Origin: an uncultured Clostridium sp.
Lineage (GTDB): Bacteria; Bacillota; Clostridia; TANB77; CAG-465
Length of the DNA stretch: 6,312 nt
Reading direction: 5' to 3'
NCBI GenBank assembly: GCA_900554875.1
Contig: USJA01000061.1
Coordinates: forward strand, 1 to 6,312
Shown piece by piece: positions 1-6,303 of this stretch. The notes below the pieces were generated by a model. That model ran no database searches, was not told the DNA's origin, and saw nothing but the letters and a program-made list of their open reading frames with translations. Numbering within the stretch: position 1 is the stretch's first letter; each line of letters starts with the position of its first letter. Both the position numbers and the translations under genes were made by a program.

Positions 1-20
1 ATGATAAGTATATTAATATT

Positions 21-41
21 AGAGGGTAAGGGGTAATATAT
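21..41 (+). promoter_or_regulatory. Ribosome-binding leader of the first peptidase gene, similar to the leader of the second
   Basis: AGAGGG and AAGGGG (28-33) precede the ATG at 42. The second sits eight bases away and is the likely Shine-Dalgarno sequence. The stretch aligns with 2428-2445 before the second peptidase (AGAGG, then GGTAATAT just before ATGAAAAGAAAAA), so the duplication included the leader. No promoter can be defended in the 41 bases available. Confidence 0.7.
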
Positions 42-2411
42 ATGAAAAGAAAAATTGTAATTTTAGTATCAATATTGTTTGTTATATATTCTTTTATGGG
101 AATAACATATGCAGAAGAAAATGATGAAAATACAAATTACACAGAGGAATATTTGGAATATTTAAAATTATCTGATGAAGAAAAGTCAAAGGTAGAAGTA
201 ATTCCAAGAAAGTATTTTGTATCATTTGATGAATTCTTTAATAAAAAGGAAACGGTCCTTGAGGGCGTTGATGAGGAAGATACACAAAGTGACTCTACAA
301 ATGATCAAAAAACTGTAAAAGCTACAAGTTTACCTTCAAAATTCAGCTTGGCCAATTCAATTGGAATAAGTATTGAAAATCAACAACAATCAGGTTGGTG
401 TGCACTTTATACTTCCATAAAATCACTTGAGACATTCTGTACACTTAACGGAAAGGGAAATTTTAATTTTGCAGAATATCATGTTGCGTATATGAAGATG
501 AAACAATTTGGGGGTTGGACTAGTTTTTCTGCTGATAGTGGCCTTACTTTAGGTCAAACAGTATACAAAGCTGGGTCAAGTTTTGGCGATTTTGCAACAT
601 ATTGTGGGTTTTATGATAAAGATAACAAGTATGGATCAGCATCAATGTATTATCTTATGGGACCTATTGAAGGAACAGATTCGGAAAACAGATCATATGA
701 GATTAATGAGACAAATAGGCAAATTTTTACATCTAAGGTTCCAAAGCTAAAAGTTATGCAAATAGCAACATTTCCAGGTATGTATAAAAGATACGATAGT
801 TCAGGACATCTAGAAAGCATAAGAAATTGGGGTACAACAGCTCTTACATCCGCTCAAATTAAACAAGAAAGAGATGCAATAAAAAGACATATATATGAAA
901 ATGGATCTTTATACGCACTTACGAAAATAGATGATGAATATTATAATTCGTCAACTTATTCGCTATATATAAACGACCCAAGTGTAAAGGTGGACCATGC
1001 AGTCTCTATAATAGGATGGGATGATAATTACAGTAGATATAATTTTAAAGAAGGTAAAAGACCAGCACATGATGGTGCATATATAGTACAAAACTCTTGG
1101 GGACGTAGTTGGGGAGATTTGGGAAGATATTATGTATCTTATGATGATGCTCTCATAGAAAGGGAGTTAGATGGTATAGTAGCAGTTAAAGATTATAGTA
1201 CATCTCCAATTGTTACTGTTTCTCAAGCAAATTATTCAAAAGACGATAAAAGTACAAAAGTATATTTAATTTCAGATGAACCTATCTATAAACTTCCTTC
1301 AGGTTGGTCAATATATAGTAGAGAAGATACAAACAAAAAGACAATTTATGTTAAAACCTATACTCAAAACGAAACACAAACACTAAATCTAAAGGGTTTA
1401 CAGGGAGACAGGAGAAAATCTACTCAGGTAACAGTCAAAGTTGATAATATTCCTGAGCTAAAACTAGATAAAACAGGATACACATTTAGTAACCAGAATC
1501 CAATTACTTTAAAACCAACATCAAATTATAGATTTGGGGATGTCACATGGAAAAGCAGTAATGAAAATGTGGCTAGGGTAAACAGTGAAGGTATCGTTAC
1601 ACCTGTAGGAAATGGAACATGTACTATAACAGCAAGTACAGTTGTATCTTCTGGAAAAATAGCAAAAGGAACACAAATTAGTGCAACTTGCAAGATAAAT
1701 GTAAAAAGAGCGACAGGAGTATCTTTAAACAAAACAAGTTATGTATTTACTGATGGAACGGAATTACAACTTACAGCAACAGTAATGCCAACTGATCTTG
1801 CAAATAAGGATGTAACATGGACAAGTAGTAATACAAATATAGCAAGAGTAACTAGTAATGGAAAGGTAAGACCTGGATCAACAAATGGAAGTTGTACAAT
1901 AACTGCAACAACAACAGATGGAACAAATAAAAAGGCAACATGTAATGTTGTTGTACGAAGGGCTACATATATGAATTTAAATAAATTACAATATACTTTT
2001 TATTCACAAAATCCACTAAAATTATCAGTGACAATAAGTCCAGTTGGAGCAAGTAAAGATGTAAGGTGGAGCTCAAGTGATAGTCGTATTGCAACAGTAG
2101 ATGAAAATGGAAATGTTAAACCAAGACGTGTAGGAACATGTACAATATGGGCAACTCATAAGGATAAAGGATATAATGTGGCATGTAAAATAACAGTGGA
2201 TAAATCATTTAGAAAATACCCAAAAGGAGATATAACAAGAGATGGAAAGGTAGATATGGAAGATGTATATACAGCAATGAAAAGGCTAGCAAGAGGTACA
2301 CTTTCAGCAGAAGATAAAGAAATTGTAGAAGTAACAGATGATGAAAAAGTAGATATGGAAGATATTTATAAAATATTAAAATACGTAGCTAGAAAAATTA
2401 CTATGTTATAG
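42..2411 (+). CDS. Secreted papain-family (C1A) cysteine peptidase with Ig-like repeats and C-terminal dockerin
   Basis: Predicted exported cysteine endopeptidase of 789 residues; its substrate is unknown. Residues 1-24 form a signal peptide (MKRK, hydrophobic core, probable cleavage after TYA). Residues 25-94 are an acidic pro-region with a YLKLSDEEK...IPRKYFVSFDE stretch of the kind found in clostridial C1 peptidases. The peptidase domain spans about 95-385: oxyanion Gln114, nucleophile Cys120 (context QQQSGWCALY), His319 (DHAVSIIGW) and Asn351 (QNSWG). Residues 390-470 look like a divergent bacterial Ig-like domain (SDEPIYKLPSGW, then KTY..NETQTL). Big_2-like domains follow at about 472-555, 558-640 and 643-720. 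A dockerin-like domain with two F-hand loops (730-741, 763-774) ends the protein. The start is fixed by AAGGGG eight bases upstream and by the signal peptide. No LPXTG or SLH anchor is visible, so attachment could depend on the dockerin. The family call is firm; activity and partner are inferred. Confidence 0.95.
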   Translation: MKRKIVILVSILFVIYSFMGITYAEENDENTNYTEEYLEYLKLSDEEKSKVEVIPRKYFVSFDEFFNKKETVLEGVDEEDTQSDSTNDQKTVKATSLPSKFSLANSIGISIENQQQSGWCALYTSIKSLETFCTLNGKGNFNFAEYHVAYMKMKQFGGWTSFSADSGLTLGQTVYKAGSSFGDFATYCGFYDKDNKYGSASMYYLMGPIEGTDSENRSYEINETNRQIFTSKVPKLKVMQIATFPGMYKRYDSSGHLESIRNWGTTALTSAQIKQERDAIKRHIYENGSLYALTKIDDEYYNSSTYSLYINDPSVKVDHAVSIIGWDDNYSRYNFKEGKRPAHDGAYIVQNSWGRSWGDLGRYYVSYDDALIERELDGIVAVKDYSTSPIVTVSQANYSKDDKSTKVYLISDEPIYKLPSGWSIYSREDTNKKTIYVKTYTQNETQTLNLKGLQGDRRKSTQVTVKVDNIPELKLDKTGYTFSNQNPITLKPTSNYRFGDVTWKSSNENVARVNSEGIVTPVGNGTCTITASTVVSSGKIAKGTQISATCKINVKRATGVSLNKTSYVFTDGTELQLTATVMPTDLANKDVTWTSSNTNIARVTSNGKVRPGSTNGSCTITATTTDGTNKKATCNVVVRRATYMNLNKLQYTFYSQNPLKLSVTISPVGASKDVRWSSSDSRIATVDENGNVKPRRVGTCTIWATHKDKGYNVACKITVDKSFRKYPKGDITRDGKVDMEDVYTAMKRLARGTLSAEDKEIVEVTDDEKVDMEDIYKILKYVARKITML
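1713..2411 (+). repeat. Shared C-terminal module, copy 1 (Big_2-Big_2-dockerin)
   Basis: This copy encodes residues 558-789 of the first peptidase. Aligned by the RAT junction at its start and the stop codon at its end, it has the same length (232 codons plus stop) as the copies at 4111 and 5435, with no insertion or deletion. Its dockerin part starts at about 2220. First F-hand loop: DITRDGKVDMED. Second: EVTDDEKVDMED. Confidence 0.9.
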
Positions 2412-2427
2412 TCTGTAAAATTATAAA

Positions 2428-2445
2428 AGAGGTATGAGGTAATAT
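2428..2445 (+). promoter_or_regulatory. Ribosome-binding leader of the second peptidase gene
   Basis: Two purine-rich cores are present: AGAGG at 2428-2432 and GAGG at 2436-2439. The latter is six bases from the ATG at 2446 and best placed to direct initiation. An ATG at 2434 opens only two codons before a stop (ATG AGG TAA) and overlaps the Shine-Dalgarno core, so it is not a credible start. Confidence 0.7.
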
Positions 2446-4809
2446 ATGAAAAGAAAAACCGTAATTTTAGTATCAATATTGTTTATCTTATCTTCTTTAA
2501 TAGGAATAACCTATGCAGAAGAATCAGAAAAAATAAATTATTCAGAAGAATATTTAGACTATTTAAAGTTATCAGATGAAGAAAAATCAGAATCAAATGT
2601 TGTTCCAAGAAAATATTTTGTATCATTTGATGATGTATTTAATAAAAAAGAGACGACACTTGAGGGTGTGGAGGAGGAGAATACACATAATGATTCTGTA
2701 AATAGTACAAAAGTTGTAAAGGCTAATAGCCTACCATCTAAGTATGATTTATCAAAATCAATTACAATAAGTATTGAAGACCAAGGTAAATCAAGTTGGT
2801 GTACAGCATTTGCCTCAATTAAATCTTTAGAGACATTTTGTGCTTTAAATGGAAAAGGAGAGTATAACTTTGCAGAATACCATTTGGCATATATGAGAAT
2901 GAAACAATTTGGCGGGTGGACTAATTTTTCTACAAAAGATGGACTTACATTAGGACAAACTGTTGTAAGTAGAGGACTTAGTTTCCATGATTTTGCAAAA
3001 TATTGTGGTTTTTATGATTATTCAAATACCTATGGATCTGCATCAATGTATTATCTTATGGGACCTATTGAAGGTGAAAATTCAGAAAATAAAGCATATG
3101 AAATTGATGAAACAAATAAACAGATTTTTACTTCAAAGAAACCAGCTTTAAAAGTTACAGAAATAGTAAGCTATCCTGGTATATCCAAAACATATGACAG
3201 TTCAGGCTATGTAAAAGAAATGAAAAATGGAAATGATGCGCTTACATCCGCACAAATAAAACAAGAAAGGGATACAATAAAACAGCATATAATAGAAAAA
3301 GGTTCATTAGTAGCAGTCACAAAAATTGATGCAAACTACTTTAATTCTGCAACGAATTCGTTATATATAAATGATTCAAGTGTAAGATTAAATCATGCTA
3401 TCTCTATAATAGGATGGGATGATAATTATAGCAAAGATAATTTTAAAGAAGGGAAAAGACCTGCACATGATGGTGCATATATAGCACAAAACTCTTGGGG
3501 AAGCAATTGGGGAGATTCAGGAAAGTATTATATATCTTATGATGATGCTTTAGTAGAGCTAGAGACAGATGGTATAGTAGCTGTTAAGGACTATGATACA
3601 TATCCTAATATTACTATAAACAAAGCGGATTATTCAAAAGAAAACAGAAATACAAAGGTGTATTTAACTTCAGATGAACCCCTTTATAGTCTTCCTTCAG
3701 GTTGGTCAGTGTATAAGAGGGAAGCAACAAGTAAAAAAACAATTTATGTAAAAACGTATAAAGAAAATAAGACAGAATCATTTAGTGTAAGATGTCTTCA
3801 AGGAGATAGAGAGAAATCAACGCAGGTGAGCTTTACAGTAGATAATATTCCAGAATTCAAACTTGACAAAATGGAATACAGGTTTAATAATTCAGATCCT
3901 CTAACATTAAAAGTTACTAGTAGCAATTGTAAAATTGCTAATGTGACATGGAAGAGTAGCAATACAAGTGTTGCTAAGGTAAATAGTGAGGGAATTGTCG
4001 TTCCAATTGCAAATGGAAAATGTAAAATAATAGCAAATGCTGAAGTAATGGAAGGCCAAGCAAATGGGGCACAAATTAGCACTATGTGTGATGTGGAGGT
4101 AAAAAGGGCAACTGAAGTTGTTTTAAATAAAGAAACTCATACTTTTAAAGATGGATCTGAATTACAACTTACAGCAACAATAATGCCAACAGGCCTTGTA
4201 AATTCAGGTGTAACATGGAAAAGTAGTGATGAAAGTATAGCAAAGGTTACAGATGATGGAAAGGTAATACCAGGTTTAATAAATGGAAGTTGCACTGTAA
4301 CTGCTACAACAACAGATGGAACTAACAAAGAAGCTACATGTAAAATTTTTGTGCAAAGAGCTGTCTATATGGGCTTAAGTAAATTAGATTATACGTTTTA
4401 TTCAGAGGAACCACTGAAATTGCAAATAATAGTAGTTCCAGCAGATACAAGTAAAGATGTAATATGGAACTCAAGTGATATAAATATTGCAACAGTTGAT
4501 GAAGATGGTAATGTAACGCCAAAACATGCAGGCCAATGTACGATATATGCAACCCATAAAGATAGAGGCTATAATATTGCATGTAAAATAACAGTAGATA
4601 AGTCCTTTAAAAAATATTTAAAAGGGGATATAACAAATGATGAAAAAGTAGATATGGAAGATGTATATACAGCAATCAAAAAGCTTGCTAAAGGAACATT
4701 TTCAGATGATGAAAAAGAAATAGTAGATGTAACGGGTGATGGAAAAGTAGATATGCAAGATATATACAAAATGTTAAAATATATATCTGGAAAAGTTACA
4801 ACTTTGTAA
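2446..4809 (+). CDS. Secreted papain-family (C1A) cysteine peptidase with dockerin, tandem paralogue of the preceding gene
   Basis: This 787-residue protein has the same architecture as the upstream peptidase and aligns with it nearly end to end, so the pair arose by tandem duplication. Signal peptide 1-24 (cleavage after TYA) is followed by an acidic pro-region at 25-93 and a peptidase domain at about 93-383 with Gln113, Cys119 (DQGKSSWCTAFAS), His317 (NHAISIIGW) and Asn349 (QNSWG). An Ig-like domain lies at about 388-468 and Big_2-like domains at about 470-553, 556-638 and 641-718. The dockerin-like C-terminus has F-hand loops at 728-739 and 761-772. Compared with the first copy, the motif around the catalytic Gln is closer to the family norm (DQG rather than NQQ), and its second dockerin loop is the best-formed of the set (DVTGDGKVDMQD). 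It lies 34 bases after the upstream stop; GAGG six bases before the ATG supports the start. Likely co-transcribed. Substrate unknown; paralogues may differ in specificity. Confidence 0.95.
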   Translation: MKRKTVILVSILFILSSLIGITYAEESEKINYSEEYLDYLKLSDEEKSESNVVPRKYFVSFDDVFNKKETTLEGVEEENTHNDSVNSTKVVKANSLPSKYDLSKSITISIEDQGKSSWCTAFASIKSLETFCALNGKGEYNFAEYHLAYMRMKQFGGWTNFSTKDGLTLGQTVVSRGLSFHDFAKYCGFYDYSNTYGSASMYYLMGPIEGENSENKAYEIDETNKQIFTSKKPALKVTEIVSYPGISKTYDSSGYVKEMKNGNDALTSAQIKQERDTIKQHIIEKGSLVAVTKIDANYFNSATNSLYINDSSVRLNHAISIIGWDDNYSKDNFKEGKRPAHDGAYIAQNSWGSNWGDSGKYYISYDDALVELETDGIVAVKDYDTYPNITINKADYSKENRNTKVYLTSDEPLYSLPSGWSVYKREATSKKTIYVKTYKENKTESFSVRCLQGDREKSTQVSFTVDNIPEFKLDKMEYRFNNSDPLTLKVTSSNCKIANVTWKSSNTSVAKVNSEGIVVPIANGKCKIIANAEVMEGQANGAQISTMCDVEVKRATEVVLNKETHTFKDGSELQLTATIMPTGLVNSGVTWKSSDESIAKVTDDGKVIPGLINGSCTVTATTTDGTNKEATCKIFVQRAVYMGLSKLDYTFYSEEPLKLQIIVVPADTSKDVIWNSSDINIATVDEDGNVTPKHAGQCTIYATHKDRGYNIACKITVDKSFKKYLKGDITNDEKVDMEDVYTAIKKLAKGTFSDDEKEIVDVTGDGKVDMQDIYKMLKYISGKVTTL
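4111..4809 (+). repeat. Shared C-terminal module, copy 2 (Big_2-Big_2-dockerin)
   Basis: This copy encodes residues 556-787 of the second peptidase and has exactly the same codon count as the other two. Its dockerin part starts at about 4618. First F-hand loop: DITNDEKVDMED. Second: DVTGDGKVDMQD, the closest to a canonical type I dockerin loop. The helix after loop 1 (AIKKLAKGTFS) differs from the MKRLARGTLS shared by copies 1 and 3. Confidence 0.9.
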
Positions 4810-4817
4810 GTTGTACT

Positions 4818-4826
4818 AGAGGTGAG
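4818..4826 (+). promoter_or_regulatory. Ribosome binding site of the cohesin-like gene
   Basis: AGAGGTGAG matches the anti-Shine-Dalgarno well; its AGAGG core ends six bases before the ATG at 4829. It sits in a 19-base spacer, too short for an independent promoter, which supports co-transcription with the peptidases. Confidence 0.75.
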
Positions 4827-4828
4827 AA

Positions 4829-6133
4829 ATGAGAAAAGGGGTTATATTTAGGATATTTTGTTTAATTTTATTTATTTTTATTATAACAAATGTCAAGTTA
4901 TATGCAAAGGCATATGAAAATACAATATCTCAAGGTAATGCAGATGTTGTATTTAGTGCAAATATTAATAAGAATATTATTGATCAAAATGAAGAGTTTA
5001 CTATTGATTTTGCAATTGATAGATTACCTAAAAATGGTTTAGGAATTGCAAGTTTTGATGGAAGATTATTTTATGATTCATCTAAAGTAGAATATCTTGG
5101 AGCAACAATAAGTGGGATTGCTTCAATATTAGAAAAAGGATTTGACCCTATATCCAAAACTATTTCAAACAATGAATTTACAAATGCTAAATGTATTACA
5201 TTTGCTAAATATTCAACTGGTAAGAATTCAATCAAATCAACAGGAAATATATATACATTAAAATTTAAAGTAAAAAACAATGTGACTGGAAATATAAAAA
5301 TGTACTTTGAAAATGATAATGGACTTAATGCTTCTAGCGTTATAACCGATCCATCAGGAAATATATCTGTAAATCCAGATGAAACTACAAAATATTTAAA
5401 AACAAATATGAATAATATATGGATAAATAGAGCTACTAAAATATCTCTTAATAAAACAAATCATACTTTTAAAGATGGAACCGCTATACAGTTACAAGCA
5501 AGTTTATTACCAGAAGGATTAACAAATAAAGATGTAATATGGACAAGTAGTAATGAAAATATTGCGAAAGTCTCATCAAGTGGAAAAGTTAGACCAGGTA
5601 CATTAAATGGTAATTGTAAAATAACAGCAACTACAACAGATGGAACAAATTTAAGTGCAACTTGCAATATTACTGTTTTAAGGGCAACATCTATTAGATT
5701 AAACAAACTTGAATACACATTTTATTCAGAGGATCCATTAAAATTATCGGTAATAGTAGCTCCAACCGGTGCTCTTAACGAGATAAAATGGAGTACAAGT
5801 GATAGTAGAGTTGCAACTGTAGATGAAAATGGAAATGTAAAACCAAAAGGTGTAGGAATATGCACAATATGGGCTGTACATCAAGATAAAGGATACACAA
5901 CATCTTGTAAAATAACGGTAGATAAATCATTTAGAAAATATTTAAAAGGAGATATAACAAAAGATGAAAAAGTAGATATGGAAGATGTATATACAGCAAT
6001 GAAAAGATTAGCTAGAGGAACACTATCAGATGAAGATAAATTAATAGTAGAGGTGACAAATGATGGAAGGGTAGATATGGAAGATATCTATAAAATGTTA
6101 AGATATATAGCTAGAAAAATTACTTCATTATAA
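4829..6133 (+). CDS. Secreted cohesin-like protein with two Big_2 domains and a C-terminal dockerin
   Basis: This is a 434-residue exported protein with no recognisable enzyme domain, so it is probably structural. Residues 1-28 form a signal peptide (MRKG, long hydrophobic core, probable cleavage after AKA). Residues about 38-180 match the cohesin fold: a beta-rich domain with LPKNGLGIASFDGRLFYDSS, then KVEYLG, and a later GNIYTLKFKVK strand, as in cohesins (GI.S.DF.L.YD....E and L..I.FKV). Big_2-like domains lie at about 203-284 and 287-365, followed by a dockerin with F-hand loops at 375-386 and 408-419. The last 232 residues match those of both upstream peptidases without a gap. The gene starts 19 bases after the preceding stop with AGAGG six bases before the ATG, so it is very likely in the same operon. 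Carrying both cohesin and dockerin, it could be an adaptor or self-assembling unit, which is inference. The cohesin might instead bind carbohydrate or another ligand, because related folds occur in carbohydrate-binding modules. Confidence 0.9.
   Translation: MRKGVIFRIFCLILFIFIITNVKLYAKAYENTISQGNADVVFSANINKNIIDQNEEFTIDFAIDRLPKNGLGIASFDGRLFYDSSKVEYLGATISGIASILEKGFDPISKTISNNEFTNAKCITFAKYSTGKNSIKSTGNIYTLKFKVKNNVTGNIKMYFENDNGLNASSVITDPSGNISVNPDETTKYLKTNMNNIWINRATKISLNKTNHTFKDGTAIQLQASLLPEGLTNKDVIWTSSNENIAKVSSSGKVRPGTLNGNCKITATTTDGTNLSATCNITVLRATSIRLNKLEYTFYSEDPLKLSVIVAPTGALNEIKWSTSDSRVATVDENGNVKPKGVGICTIWAVHQDKGYTTSCKITVDKSFRKYLKGDITKDEKVDMEDVYTAMKRLARGTLSDEDKLIVEVTNDGRVDMEDIYKMLRYIARKITSL
4940..5368 (+). 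other. Cohesin-like domain coding region
   Basis: This encodes residues about 38-180 of the third protein. Visible cohesin hallmarks are alternating beta-strand patterns, the LGIASFDGRLFYDSSKVEYL block in the place of the conserved GI.S.DF.L.YD...E stretch, and GNIYTLKFKVKNN near the end. It is the only such domain in the window. Exact edges are approximate, and ligand specificity cannot be read by eye. Confidence 0.8.
5435..6133 (+). repeat. Shared C-terminal module, copy 3 (Big_2-Big_2-dockerin)
   Basis: This copy encodes residues 203-434 of the cohesin-like protein. It has the same 232-codon length although the rest of the gene is unrelated to the peptidases, which points to module transfer or domain fusion. 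Its dockerin part starts at about 5942. First loop: DITKDEKVDMED. Second: EVTNDGRVDMED. Over the last 69 residues it matches copy 1 at 57 positions by my count. Confidence 0.9.
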
Positions 6134-6139
6134 TATATA

Positions 6140-6181
6140 TTTAGAAGACTTAAAGCTTTATACAGTTTTAAGTCTTTTAAA
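6140..6181 (+). terminator. Long A/U-rich hairpin after the cohesin-like gene, possible intrinsic terminator
   Basis: The core arms 6145-6157 and 6164-6176 pair over 13 positions with one G-U around a six-base loop. Pairing can extend outwards to 6140 and 6181 with a further G-U. It begins a few bases after the stop codon at 6131-6133. The U-tract is short (TCTTTT at 6173-6178, then AAA) and the stem is poor in GC, so termination may be partial. Position and stem length make it the best candidate for the operon end. Confidence 0.6.
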
Positions 6182-6247
6182 GAATAGAGATATTTTTATA
6201 ATTTATGAAATTTAAAAACATTTTATATGCTTAAGAATAAAATTAGT

Positions 6248-6276
6248 TTGATTTTTTTTAATTAATATGTTAATAT
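6248..6276 (+). promoter_or_regulatory. Candidate vegetative promoter for the gene starting at 6304
   Basis: A TTGATT -35-like element (6248-6253) is separated by 17 bases from a TAATAT -10-like element (6271-6276) preceded by TGT, an extended -10 feature. Initiation would fall near 6283, shortly before the ribosome binding site at 6288. The -10 matches the consensus at four of six positions, and such matches arise easily in AT-rich DNA, so confidence is moderate. Confidence 0.45.
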
Positions 6277-6287
6277 CTTTTGTAGTT

Positions 6288-6294
6288 GAGGTGA
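6288..6294 (+). promoter_or_regulatory. Ribosome binding site of the partial right-edge gene
   Basis: GAGGTGA lies nine bases before ATG 6304. It is the main evidence that a gene starts there rather than the ATG being random. Confidence 0.65.
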
Positions 6295-6303
6295 AGAAAA
6301 AGT

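Noticed and set aside
1..36. Short open frame ATG...TAA of eleven codons at the left edge
   Set aside because: It has no visible ribosome binding site, runs through the Shine-Dalgarno region of gene 1 and starts at the cut edge. It is most likely chance or the tail of something unseen.
2434..2442. ATG AGG TAA mini-frame before the second peptidase gene, a possible leader peptide
   Set aside because: It is only two codons long and is itself part of the ribosome binding region; the equivalent position in gene 1 lacks the ATG.
1526..5718. Several minus-strand open frames of 60-95 codons
   Set aside because: They lie opposite the Ig-like, Big_2, dockerin and cohesin coding regions. Several recur at matching positions because the + strand repeats, and none has a convincing ribosome binding site or domain.
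1713..6133. Recurring blocks resembling a CRISPR array or mobile-element repeats
   Set aside because: The repeats are in frame inside coding regions, about 0.7 kb long, divergent and protein-level. There are no short identical direct repeats with spacers, no transposase and no terminal inverted repeats.
42..6133. A classical cellulosome locus
   Set aside because: No glycoside hydrolase, cellulose-binding module or multi-cohesin scaffold is present; the only enzyme domains are cysteine peptidases.
6193..6218. Second inverted repeat with TTTTTA/AATTT arms and a three-base loop
   Set aside because: The pairing is entirely A-T with a bulged base. In such AT-rich DNA it is expected by chance and would be an unstable RNA hairpin.
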